Origin: Echiichthys vipera
Lineage: Eukaryota > Chordata > Actinopteri > Perciformes > Trachinidae
NCBI GenBank assembly: GCA_963691815.1
Contig: OY829654.1
Span: 23,899,771-23,963,770 of the forward strand
Reading direction: 5' to 3'
DNA: 64,000 nucleotides
In this document: in pieces, positions 1-17,724 of the stretch
Layout: every line of letters begins with the position of its first letter
Numbering within the stretch: position 1 is the first letter of the stretch
Translations under genes and position numbers: made by a program
Notes under the pieces: generated by a model
Databases searched by the model: none
The model's input: the letters and a program-made list of their open reading frames with translations, nothing else
Told to the model about the DNA's origin: nothing

Positions 1-891
1 AGTTTGCCTTTCTTAGACTGTGACATCCATATAGAGAATGACAGGAGCCTCCACATTGGGGTATACGGAAAACCCACTCACACAGATCAATATCTACTGT
101 TTGACTCCAACCACCCTTTGGAACACAAGCTTGGAGTTATCAGAACACTGCAGCACAGAGCTGATAACATACCCACTAGCTCACAGGCTCAAGGGGAAGA
201 ACGAAAGCACCTGAGAGTCGCCCTCACAACTTGTGGCTACCCCAGCTAGACCTTTGTGAAAACGGCAGCTGCTTCCAGAAAGAAAACCAAAGTGGTTGAG
301 AAAGAAAAAGAAAACAAGAGAAACAACATAGTCATTCCGTATGTGGCTGGGGAATCAGAGAAACTCAGGAGGATCTTCAACAAACACTGCATCCCTTTGT
401 ATTTCAAACCCAGTAACACACTCAGACAGAGACTAGTACATCCCAAGGACAGAACACCACACACCCACAAAAGCAATCTGGTGTATGCTGTCCAATGCAA
501 TGAGGAATGCAAAGATCTCTACATTGGAGAAACAAAACAACCACTGCATAAACGCATGGCCCAACACAGGAGAGCTAACTCCTCAGGCCTGGACTCCGCT
601 GTCCACTTACAGCTCAAGGAGAAAGCCCACTCCTTTGATGACAGTAATGTCCAAATCTTGGACAGAGAGGACAGATGGTTTGAAAGAGGAGTAAAAGAAG
701 CCATCTATGCAAAAGTAGAGAAACCATCGCTAAACAGAGGAGGAGATCTCAGACACCACTTATCCCCAATTTACAATGCTGCCCTTTCAGCCCTTCCCAG
801 GAGATTCAACAATCTAACCTCAAAGAACAACTGTTCACAAATGGCCTCCTGTGACTCCAACGACTGTCGTCAAGACTCAATAGAGCACTAA
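1..891 (+). pseudogene. PLE reverse transcriptase C-terminus plus GIY-YIG endonuclease, one nonsense mutation
   Basis: Frame 1 is open from the window start to a stop at 247-249 and then continues in the same frame to a stop at 889-891. The first part reads as the thumb end of a PLE reverse transcriptase, with motifs FLDCDIHI, VYGKPTHTDQYL and HPLEHK. The second part has a basic lysine-rich linker, then paired cysteines (QCNEEC) and the GIY-YIG-type motif LYIGET (about 517-534), followed by RMAQHRRAN. In the GIY-YIG fold these residues belong to the nuclease core. The TAG at 247-249 sits where related elements usually have a tryptophan codon, so a single G-to-A change is the likely lesion. 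Apart from that the frame is intact over about 295 codons, which points to a fairly young copy. Confidence 0.82.
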
Positions 892-1058
892 CAAAGTCAA
901 AACCTACTTCCCACTAATGACTGTCACTCTAACGACGGTCGTTGGCACTTGGAGCACAAAGGGTTCCAGTGACATCATCGGCCTTGTGAGAGGTTAAATA
1001 CCTGGATCTCACACCAGTTAGTTGGACCAGTCCCAGTCTGGTCAGATGAGTACATGAA

Positions 1059-1088
1059 CTGATGAAGCCTCTTGGATGAGAGGTGAAA
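1059..1088 (+). other. Hammerhead-ribozyme-like core in the PLE 3' region
   Basis: CTGATGA at 1059-1065 is followed by a possible stem (CCTC pairing with GAGG, about 1068-1083) and then GAAA at 1085-1088. These are the two invariant single-stranded blocks of a hammerhead core, in the right order and spacing around stem II. PLEs are known to carry hammerhead motifs in their terminal repeats. I could not find a convincing stem III partner with a UH cleavage site on either side. The call is therefore only core-like, and this copy may be degenerate or not a ribozyme. Confidence 0.4.
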
Positions 1089-1165
1089 CGTCTTCCTAAA
1101 CAATGAACCAAGGGCAGTTGCTTTTGACTGAAATTGCTTTGGTGATGCTTTCGAGAGAACAAACT

Positions 1166-2252
<1,087 letters not shown>

Positions 2253-2603
2253 CTCACTCACGATGCACACAATTACAAATTGTTTCTGAGAGATTTTGCA
2301 GAAGAGCAGTGTGAGTGTGAATCACTATTAATTATGTTCGGCCACAATGAGATAAATCTCAGCAGAGCTGCAGACTTCCTTCCACACTTCAAACAGAACT
2401 TACTGTATAATATAAAAATATTAATGAGGATAATGTTAATAGAAAAACACAAGCAAATCCAGATGCAAAATTGATAATTAGATCCTTGAGGTATTTTTGC
2501 TTTTTGCGTATGTTCGTTTTTAAGAGGGACCAAATCCAAGTATAAAATATTTATAAACTTATTGTGAATAACGGATCAATAAAGCCTAACCTTAAGTGAA
2601 ATC
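2253..2603. other. Intronic sequence between microsatellite and LINE
   Basis: AT-rich, with no recognised feature. The end (about 2600-2620) runs into the TGAG/TGAATGAG-type tail of the LINE on the - strand. Confidence 0.5.
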
Positions 2604-3552
2604 TGTCACTCACTCATTCACTCATCTTCAAACGCTTATCCGGGGTCGAGTTGCTGGGGCTGCAGTTCTAGCAGGGGACCCCCAACTTCCCTTTCCCGGG
2701 CCACATTAACCAGCTCTAACTGGGGGATCCCGAGGCGTTCCCAGGCCTGTGTAGATGTATAATCTCTCCACCTGGTCCTGGGTCTTCCAAGAGGCCTCCA
2801 CCCAGCTGGACGTGCCTGGAACACCTCCCTAGGGAGACGCCCAGGGGGCATCCTTACTAGATGCCCAAACCACCTCAACTGGCTCCTTTCAATGCAAAGC
2901 AGTGGCTGTACTCCGAGTTCCTCACAGATGGCTGAACTTCTCACCCTATCTCTAAGGGAGACTCCAGCCACCCTCCTGAGAAAACACATTTCGGCCACTT
3001 GTACCCGGGACCTTGTTCTTTCGGTCATGACCCAGCTTTCATGACCATAGGTGAGGGTAGGAACGAAGATTGACCGGTAGATGGAGAGCTTTGCCCTCCA
3101 GCTCAGCTCTCTTTTCGTCACGACGGTGCAGTAAAGCGACTGCAACACCGCCCCCGCTGCTCGGATCCTCCGGCCAAACTCATGCTTCATCGTCTCCTCA
3201 TTGTGAACAAGATCCAGAGGTACTTGAACTTCTTCACCTGGGGTAAGGACTCATTGCTGATCCCCATCCCAGTCGTTTCACACTCTGCTGCGAACCGATC
3301 CAGTGAGTGCTGAAGGTCACTGACTGATGATGCCATCAGGACCACATCATCTGCAAAAAGCAGAAACGAGATCCTTAGCCCACCAAACTGCAACCCCTCC
3401 CCACCACAACTAAGCCTCGAGATCCTGTCCAAGAAAATCCCAAACAGGATTGGTGACAAAGCGCAACCATGGTGGAGGCCAACCCCCACTGGGAACGAAT
3501 CCAACTTACTGCCGAGGATCCGGACACAGCTCTCGCTTTGAGAGATCTATCA
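2604..3552 (-). mobile_element. 5'-truncated non-LTR retrotransposon (RTE-like LINE)
   Basis: Read on the - strand, this is the reverse transcriptase C-terminal half and 3' tail of a LINE common in teleost genomes. The tail reads GGATAAGCG followed by imperfect TGAA/TGAG repeats near 2604-2640. The 5' side stops near 3552, within the palm domain, which is the usual result of incomplete reverse transcription. I assign it to the RTE-like group on overall resemblance of the FADDVVLMASS block and the region after it. The clade assignment is less certain than the LINE assignment. It is antisense to the host gene. Confidence 0.85.
2636..3504 (-). pseudogene. LINE reverse transcriptase fragment, frameshifted
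   Basis: Two overlapping - strand frames (3504 to 3187, and 3190 to 2636) form one broken coding region. The first contains the palm motif FADDVVLM, with its catalytic aspartate pair near 3346-3357, and LPQVKKFKYL. The second contains the conserved post-RT region with KAKLSIY-type residues, TYGHESWVMTERTRSR, LRRVAGVSLRDRVRSS, QLRWFGHLVRMPPGRLP and a final GRPRTRWRDY. The change of frame near 3187-3190 is a frameshift. Compared with related elements, the stretch between GMGIS and LPQVKKF looks shortened by roughly 25 residues, suggesting an internal deletion. The copy cannot be functional. Confidence 0.85.
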
Positions 3553-5179
3553 ACCAAACTTAAATTATCAGATACTAAAGACCTTCTCCCGCTAGATTAC
3601 ATCAGTATGGAGGTTAATGGGGTTTCAGTACATTTATGAGTTACTGAGTTTATTTAACACATTTTTCTCTAAAACTGGACATGTCCATTTACTCCGCTCT
3701 GTGGGAATCATTAAAGTTTAATTTAACCAAATCTAATACTGCCTTTTAGAGTAAAAACCCACATAGTTCCTTCCAATAGAGCCAAAGCAATCATTTTAAA
3801 GTTTTATTTGACATTTATTTAAGCAAATTACCTATTTTATCTGCCACATGATTAAAACTGTCAGCCTGCGCCTGTTTCACAACATTAAATAGAGCTGTAT
3901 ATGTCATTTTGGGAGTCAGTGGCAATCACCCAAGTCTGTCGCATATGAGGACGTGTTGGTCTTGCAGTTGTCGGACACTTTTTCTGAAAATAGTGTATTT
4001 GAAAATTCTGCAAAGCCTTTATTTAAATTGCATGATGTCTAACTGTATTTGCATTGTGTGAGGCTTAAGGGCATTTTAATTGGGGCCTATCCAAATGGTC
4101 CATTGCTGGTCTGAAGACTATAACGAGGATCATGAATTACAGAAATGACCACCATGGCTCAATATTGAGCTGTGTGTGCTGTCATCTGTTTGTCATCAGG
4201 ACATTAAAGCTGGATGTAGAGTGTTGACTATATTTCTGTTATACAACGACTCACTTCATGTACCATGTAATGGACTAAAAATTCAAATCAGCAATGACTA
4301 AAGCAAACAATATCACAAAAGTGCTGTTGCCTCATAATAAAGTCATCCTATTTTACAGCTTTATAACATTATAACAGCATGAGCTCCATTAAACCATAAT
4401 GCGGTTATCAGGAGTTTTTTACTGTTGCTTTTTGTCTGTTGTGCGCTTTCAGACACCAGGGAGTTGACTTTGTCCCAGCTCGACTCTGCGACATTAGAAA
4501 CTTTTAATGAAAAAATCCCCTCGGGGGGAAAATGATCAGACTTTCATGAGATCACATTATGTATAAAAGATCAGTTCCTTCTGGGGTGGGGTTAATTATC
4601 TTTTGGCTTTATAAGATTAAAAGAAAAAGTTCCTGGTGATAGATATGACCCTGATAGAACAGTTCTGATGCTTGAAAATGAAATAAAATTGAGCCAAGGT
4701 TTTCTCTCTTTTACCTGAACAGAGATTAGCAACGGGAAAAGTAATCATCTAACATGATGACAGATTAAAGGTTATTGTAGTCAGCTCTGGCAAATGAAGA
4801 CAGGTTTACTGTAAACTCCACCTTATGTACTTTAATTTGGGGAAAATATGAGACATCTTCATTCCTTCTTCTCATGGGTTTGTGAATGTGTGTGTGGATA
4901 TTTCAGTTTAGGCCATTGTGTCCAAGTGTGTGTCTCTTGTTACATGCTTTTTATGCGTCTATTCCTTTAATTAAAACAATTATGTCTTTCAGGACTTACC
5001 AACTTGCATAAAACAAAAGCTTATGAATGAAGTCTTCTACCTTTTATTTCTCTTTTTCCCACATGCTGTATGTAAACCGCTTGGCAGGATATTCATTTAT
5101 TCATTCACAAAGTTGGCAGGAGTGATTGTAACACGCTTTGAGCTAAATTTCCTCCATCCTTCCCTTTTCACCCTCTCAG
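3553..5179. other. Upstream intron, 3' portion
   Basis: AT-rich intronic DNA leading to the exon 1 acceptor. I see no repeat family and no further exon. The acceptor is preceded by a pyrimidine-rich stretch (about 5150-5177). Confidence 0.6.
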
Positions 5180-5329
5180 GTGGCGAAGGACGTGTCCATC
5201 CGTCTCCACAGCCAGCTGGACAGTGTGGAAAAGAAGAGGAGTCGCCTGGACCAGGAGAACGAAGAGCTGAGGGTCCGACTGCAGGACCTGGAGGTCGCCA
5301 AACAGGTCCTGCAGCAGGAGATTGACAAG
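5180..5329 (+). CDS. mtcl2: mtcl2-like exon 1 of window (50 codons)
   Basis: The exon has acceptor CTCAG at 5175-5179 and donor GTAGG at 5330. It is 150 nt and phase 0 at both ends, beginning VAKDVSIRLHS and ending QQEIDK. The peptide is strongly charged with heptad spacing of leucines and valines (LDSVEKKRSRLDQENEELRVRLQDLEVAK overall, split here by position: residues 13-41), so it is a coiled coil. It belongs to the N-terminal coiled-coil region of the family. This is the first exon in the window but not the first of the gene, because it opens at a splice acceptor with no start codon. It is followed by a 42.2-kb intron. Confidence 0.9.
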
Positions 5330-8300
5330 GTAGGATCTAAATCTCATTACTCTTCTGTATGGAGCCCAGAGAGGCTGTTGGCCTCAGCAGGGCCAGTTGT
5401 CTTGGATGAATGCTGTTTGTAAGCATGGCTGTTCATAAATATGTGTTTTTTTGTAATGTAGCTGAAAGGCTTCTCTTGATGTAGAGGTGGTTGGTATTGT
5501 TTTTAGTTATTTTTAGGATTTTGGGAGTTTGTCGGCCAGCAAGCTGTAATAAACCTCACAATGAACTCTTTTTTATGGAGAGGATTAAGGTCTAAATTCA
5601 GATTAAAGTGTCTGTTTGAGTTTGGACCAACTTAGAAATTTCAGCTAAACATTGAGGTCCATGCAGATCCTTATTTAGCCTGTTGTCCTTTTGGCCTTCT
5701 GAAGAAAACAGTGTTTACTGGGCTCAGTTTGCCTGTGAGCCTCAGGAGAGCCTGTCTCTGCTCTCATCTAGTGTTGACTTCATTTCTGCCACTCTGCTGC
5801 CACTCCAGGGACTTTTTTGTTATACCAACTATTGCCAATAAAGCACCGCAATGAAAAGAGAGAATGAGATTGGATGTCAGGGCCAGCTGAAGTGAAAATA
5901 AACAAAATGGAGCTGGCGCAACCCGAATGTAAGGAAAATAAATGGAAAAAATAAAGTGATATGGGACTTGGATTTGTCGTGCTTTAGGCAAGATGCACCA
6001 CTCCACTGGCTCCCTTCTAAACAATCCAATCTGAGTGAAAAGCATAAAACGATGCCGCATCACTAGCCCTTTTATCTCTCTTTTGCGACAGCTTTTTGTC
6101 TCTCTTCCTCTGTGTTTGTTAGGCTGGTACTCATGGCCTTGGCCCAGGGCCAGGCCACTCATGTGGGTCAGGGTTGCTGGGATGGCTGGCTCGCTTGGCA
6201 GGAGATCTGGGTCTGTCTGCTCCGGTCTGGCTGGACTGAGTGTTTTCTTGATACAATTGCTAGTTTGCTGTTTGTGGATGGCTGGGAAGATCACTGGGAG
6301 GGACGCTCTGTGTATCCCCATGTAGACTTTACGGCAGTACAGTAGATAGGCACTCCATTTGCCTAAAGTACTCATTTGGTTGTCTTTCTTGTTCAATAAC
6401 GACTGGAAAATGGAGTGTGAGACAGATTGGTGAAAACTGAATTCTCCATTAAATATTGGTTCCAACAACCCTCTATAGTCATGAGCTTTTGGTAGTGACT
6501 GAACCAGTAAGTCTGCAGATACCATACTGCTGTGTTCATAGTTTTCTCTGAATACATGAAATTGCTGATGCCCTGAGGGGAATTTGCTTTGTACAAAGCG
6601 CGTAGCAATATATAAAAAGAATATGAACAACCGTACAGGACAGCAACTGGGCTCATCGTTGTTTAAAAGGTCTTACAGAGTACAGTTTCCCTGATGACTA
6701 TTACTGTCATTGTTAAACAATGTGAACAGCAAAGATGAGGGTACACAGCCTTGTGGTAGCCCAGTCTGGACGCTGATGACTCTCAGTAAGGAATATCAAT
6801 CGATCTGCCCGGGCAGTAATAAAGGAAAATAAGAAATCTGCAAACAGTATGTGCACATAAAATGATGGGGTATTCAGGTGTTTATGAACTTAGTTTAGAA
6901 GTGTTACGTTGCATCCTCCACACCCCTCTTTGCTCTGTATGCAAATTGTAAAGGGTCCATCAGACCAACAAGCCAGACAAAACAATTCGATCAAAACTTT
7001 GGAAATACACTCAAACAAAGGTCCCAGTTTACAGATGATACAGGACCTAAAACACAGGACTTTAAGCCAGGGGACTTGGATTAAATTCCTGTCTGTAGTA
7101 AACCATGGCCTCTTTTCTAGTCCTAACCAAGTGTTTTTCATGCCTAACCCTAACACTCACCTTTTGTTGGCTAAAAGCAGTCACATCACATTGGTCTGGT
7201 CCTACAGTCCGTCAGCTTGTTTTTTCGTACAAATTTCTGTGCATAACTTTTCATAGACTTTGGAACAGAGCTGTTCATGAGAACACGTTGATCACTTTTT
7301 TTGCATTTGCACGGTCCCACTTCAAAGATGTTGTTTTGTGAAATGACATCCTCAGTGTTCCTCAACATAGAAACTCAGGATTCTCCTGGATCATTTGACA
7401 ATACTTTAGATTTATGTTAAGTCAATCAGTGTTGATTATTTTAGCATGGGTTTGGTCTGGTGGATGGATTTAAATACTATGATCATCAGCCGCCACAGCA
7501 ATGCAGAAGAAGTACATTTTCCACAAACTGTGATTGTTAGCTTGTGCTTGCTTTTAGCAGTGGATGCAACAGAATTTTGGGGCTTTGATGTTTCTTAATA
7601 AGCTCCTTGGGAGTTGAATATTTTCCAACACAGTTGCTCATCATTCTTTTACTGATGATTCCGTGTCAATCCTCGCCTTCAATCACTGTCGACTGACCAT
7701 ATGACTGACCGTACCGAGGGGTTCTCTGGGTGTTTGCTAGCAGTCTGAATAACATGGTTTCGTAAGCTGTGTTTGGGTCTGTGTTATGTTATGCTTACAT
7801 GTCAAGGGGATTCTTCACATAGCTGGTACGATTCAGGGAACCGTGTTTGTGTGTGTGCTCATCCACACAGGAATGTCTCACTCATCTGTGTCTCACCTTT
7901 TGATCACACAGCATAAACAAAAGAATTCAAGTACACCACAGAAACTGGAAAAAATCAAGAAGAGATGAGAAAAACAAGGAAGAGACCTTTTAGATAGAGA
8001 CCTGGAGGGTCACACGGTAAAGAAATGTGTGTTTAAAAAAGACAGACAAAGTGGATATAAAGGCAGAGAGGCTGAAGAACACACAGACAATGAAGGCTTT
8101 TGGTGATTCACAGGTGTAAAGGAGGTTTGTGAATTATTGATTGTGTCCTGGTGGCGGCTGCAGGCTCCAGTCTGTACTGATATCGATATTCTATACAAAG
8201 CAGAGCGATGCGGATTAGGGCTAGACCTTTATTCTGCTGCTGCAGGCCGTCAATATTTTACTTGGACCTAGAGAGTGATTCGTTTCTGCAAACCTCACAG

Positions 8301-9780
8301 TTTTAATGCATGACGCACACAAACCGAAAAAGAATCTCGATTAGAAACTAGAGATTAATTGATTTTCATCAGAAATGCTTCAGTCCTTTAAGTAGAGGAA
8401 GTAACGATACAATGAACTCATGAGTTGATACGATAGGTAGTCTACTGGGTTCACAATATGATAAAATATATATAAATATATTTTCACTTTTCTTTCCTTA
8501 TTTCAATATAAATAATTATTATTCCTGAGGTAGGGTATAAACTATGCAAACTTTTCTATGTAAAAGTGAATCTACATATAACATATATTTTATTTTATAG
8601 AGCAAAGCAATGATTGAAAAGACAAACTAAGGCTTGTCCTGTGTTCCTAGCTTGGAATATACATGTTTTTAAGTAATATCATCATATCTCCATTTTCAGG
8701 CAGAAGCTGAGATCGCCGCACTTTCACACTGTTCCTGTTGATGAACCTTTCACAGAGACAGAGGTGGAAATTCTTTATAGTCAAGTACGAAAAGCGGCCT
8801 CATATCTTTTGCCATGAAAACGCCAATCGACGTCTTAAATATCATTTGTTCTCTCACTTGTTTTGGCGAGGTTGCAAATCAGCTGCATCATTTTAGTTGA
8901 GCTATTTGTGCATTTCATCTCTCTCGTGCAATATTTTCACACTGTTTGTGTCTGGTGTGTTCTCATTTCACCTTCAGACTGGTGCGTCCTCAGGTTATTT
9001 TAATACATCCATGATGTGTGCCTGCTGCGGCTGCCGCCATCTTGGCGACACCAAGCGAAGTCAAAAGTAGATCGTGCCATTTACTATTTAAGAAATAGTG
9101 ACGCAAATCACCCCAGTGCATGTGTAAAATGACAAAAGAATAGACTAAAAAAAGCAGGCCAGATCTTTTTAAGTTGCATATCACTTGAGTAAAATGTCAG
9201 CTGTTATGCCTCCTCCTAGACAGGTGGATTTTTAAAAATAGATGTGTGTCTGTTTTCGTCAGAAGTGTGTGAGAGGTGTGTTGTCATATAGACGCCTTGT
9301 GAGCAAGTGTTAGTCTACACAGTAACGGTACTGTCATAGATTGGAACACAGATTGTTGTGTATGTTGTATGTACGCAGTGTTGGCTAAGCCACTGTACCA
9401 TTATATTTGGTGTTATCTTAGAGGAGCTGCACTCGAAATACGTTTTTAAAAAAAGCCTCCACATCTCTCATCACAATACACCAGTATGCACGCACAGCCG
9501 GTCTGTCTATCACAACACACAACATAGACACTCAAATTACAACACACACAGAGGACACCATTGATTCACTGTATCTTTACATAGCAAATATTTGTTTTCT
9601 GCTATATTAATGTTCTGAATATTGAGTACAGCGCCTGTAACACATTGTCTGCTGGAGTATCTGTATATTTAGCACACTGTGACAAACACACACATAAACA
9701 CACACATACCTATTGTTTACCAGCAAGCAGGTAAAAACACAATCAATGCAGTTAATTGAAACAAGGGAAATGGAAGTGTT
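5330..9780. other. Intron 1, first part; one long antisense open frame
   Basis: Mostly AT-rich intronic DNA. A 288-codon open frame lies on the - strand at 5764-6630. I recognise no domain in it and do not call it a gene. Around 8390-8460 short GATAC-rich stretches (AACGATACAATG, TGATACGATAGG) resemble decayed ends of hAT-type elements, but no boundaries can be set. Nothing else was recognised. Confidence 0.5.
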
Positions 9781-10140
9781 CCCTCTCTTCTCTTCTAAAT
9801 TTATCTGCTATTCTCCTTTTTCCTCATCCTTCCCACCTCTCTCCCTCCCTCACATACCAACTCCTCCTCCCTCACTCCCTCCATCTCTTTCTCCCCCCAT
9901 TTATTATCACCTTTCTCCCTCCCTTCTCCCCCGCTGCTCCCACAGAGACCCAGAGGAATGCTGATGCAGGGATTTCTTTATCCCGTCTCCCTCCTCTCTT
10001 TCAAAATCTCCTCTCTTCCGTCTCCTCCTCCTGCTGCCCCCCTCCCTCCTCCATACCAAAGCCTTCACTCCCTCCCTCACTCATACCTCTTCATTTTTTT
10101 TCTTCGTCTCTCTCTCTCTTCTCCTCCGCTGCAGCCCTAT
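9781..10140. repeat. Pyrimidine-rich tract (C/T on + strand)
   Basis: About 360 bp is dominated by CTCC, TCCC and CTCT on the + strand. It has no single period. The serine/proline/leucine-rich open frames here are by-products of composition. Confidence 0.8.
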
Positions 10141-15655
<5,515 letters not shown>

Positions 15656-15656
<1 letters not shown>

Positions 15657-17444
15657 GCAATGTAATGCATGGGAGAGCAGAGTCCTTTGGGGATGTCAAG
15701 GACTTATAGTCACACGCAAAGAGGGAGAGAGAGAGAGCAGTACAAGGACATGGTATACTGTGCTATGAAAATGTTTGGTTTTAATACTGTGTACATTTGC
15801 CTATTTATGGTATTTATGGACTTTTTAAACATACTTCCATTAGAAAGGTTTCAAGTTTGAATTCAAATAATAAATGTGATAAAATGCATATACTGATTAT
15901 ACATATAGGCCATTTTGAGCTCGACAAACAAACAAACAACCAACACTGCCATTTGTCTGTACAGGACAGTCTCAACCCAACACAAGGCACAGGCATGAAC
16001 CGGTTTTAATTTCCTGTGTAATATGAACTTTCCAATACCGCCATACTGGTGCTAAGCTGAAACAATTGCTGTAACTCTTCAATAGGCAGCAAAGTATATA
16101 ACATTGTTTGCGGTGAAGAGCTCTACGGTCAGGGGCAGACTGTGAGTGTATTGAGATGGGACTATTAACTGCATACCCTTCTTACTAATACTATAACCTT
16201 TAACACAACAATAATAACCCACAGCTGACTCTCTTTAGCAGGGCAAAAGACTTAGCCTCGCAAGACCATCCTGATCTTGCAAGCTCCATTGTATTTTACT
16301 TGCAGATCAGTCTGGTAACATTCCGCGGAGAAATTTTGGAGACTTTTGACCAGCGAACGAACCAATCAGTGTTGGTTTTGAGGCAAAGTGTGACGCACAG
16401 AAAGCGACTTTTCAGTACAAACAACATGGCGGCTTCCGCGGATGAGATGAGCGCAGCTATCGAGCAAGCCGTTCGCTGACACTTTTTTCTCTTGGACACC
16501 TCAAATTGTGCCTTAGAAAAACGGCAAATATCATTTACTGACATGTTGGTTACTTTTTGAGCTCTGCTCCGAGGCTGTTAGCACGTCATACACTTTGTTG
16601 ATCTGATTGGTTGATTTGGCTCGTATGTTGGTGATAGACAAATGGTTAATCAAATCAGCAACCATTATTTTCGCCACTTCCCAAAAGGTCTCCAAACGAG
16701 AGCTCCTAGATGGATATGCAGAGCAAATGCGAATCAATCCATCTGGCGGAGGCAGGTTACAAAACACCACCACATAAAGAGTTGATCACATTAATAACTG
16801 CACATTGACAAAATTACACCAACGAATGCTTTTATATTCTATGTACTCCGGACAGTAGAATAAGCCACTCTAACCCCGTAATAATGCAAAAAAGTATATA
16901 CTGTGAAACCGCCAGAATCTTAAAACAGTACTGTGATAGAAATCTTTGCTCATAGCGCCCAGAACTAGCCTGCACTGTTGCCGCTGTCGATTCAGTATCA
17001 AGATCCGCACTCAACTGTGCAGCCTCTCATATCATTTGCCCGCCATCAAATATATCTACTATTCATTTTTCAACAATCTCTTACAAACACAGAAGAAGAA
17101 CACTTTTATGATTAACACTGAGTTTGCCTCATGTTCCCTCTCTTACTGCTAATATTTGTGTTAATACATTTTTGACCTGTTGGGCATCTTTTAAGGGCCC
17201 GGAGGGGGATGCAGAGGTAATTTCATGCTTCAGTAGCTGAAACAGGAGTGTGTCTGAGATGCCCCCCATGTACTGAAGGGCTGTGAACTGTTCGAGTCAC
17301 TGATGAAGACGGGGAGACTGTGAAGTAGCTGGGGAGTAATAACACTGTAATACCACAAGAGGGAAAGGGGGAAAAAGAGAGAACGCAGAAAGCTAGGGAG
17401 GGAGGATACGTGGAAGGATTTGGAGAGGAAGAGACACCATTCAC
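15656..17444. other. Intron 1; probable decayed interspersed repeat at about 16250-16760
   Basis: From about 16250 the sequence TTAGCCTCGCAAGACCATCC, then GATCAGTCTGGTAAC, resembles ends of an interspersed element. A related GATTAGTCTGGTGATGCCAG lies at about 49300. Full boundaries could not be set. The rest is unrecognised intronic DNA. Confidence 0.35.
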
Positions 17445-17724
17445 GGATATGGAGAAACCAAAAACCTCACTATTGATATTGCAACGATATTGCAAGTGGT
17501 GCTTTTTTGCAAAAAAAATCTTTACATAATGATATTCTTGATAAATAATCAACAGATATAGTGATCTTTACTGAAGTGGCTAAAGGCAAATAATAGAACT
17601 CATATTACATCACTTTACTGTAATGCCACTGTCAAAACCAGGAGAAGACAACATTAAACACATATTACGATGTCTTATCTCATTTAACGATATCCATATA
17701 ATACTGATACATTGCTCAGCCCTA
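17445..17724 (-). mobile_element. Non-autonomous hAT-like MITE, degenerate
   Basis: Read on the - strand it begins TAGGGCTGAGCAATG (17724 downward) and ends near ATATCGTTGCAATATC and CCATATCC (17445). It is rich in GATAT/ATATC. This is the pattern of a very common teleost short element whose ends read TAGGGCTG and CAGCCCTA. Here the inner parts (CACTTTACTGTAATGCC, GGCAAATAATAGAAC) are preserved, while the far TAGGGCTG end is missing or mutated. The hAT assignment is from general resemblance; no 8-bp target duplication was established. Confidence 0.6.

Larger units (their letters stand above)
1..1165 (+). mobile_element. Penelope-like retroelement (PLE), 3' part
   Basis: This is the 3' part of a Penelope-like element, cut by the window start. 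It holds the end of the reverse transcriptase and a GIY-YIG endonuclease domain (coding part 1-891), followed by about 270 bp of 3' region. That region contains a short inverted repeat (GACCAG with CTGGTC, about 1024-1042) and a hammerhead-like core at 1059-1088. The 3' limit, near 1160-1190, is a judgement from where recognisable element sequence stops. PLEs copy themselves by target-primed reverse transcription and often carry this endonuclease. The element lies in the sense orientation of the host gene, inside an intron upstream of exon 1. One in-frame stop makes this copy defective. Confidence 0.85.
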
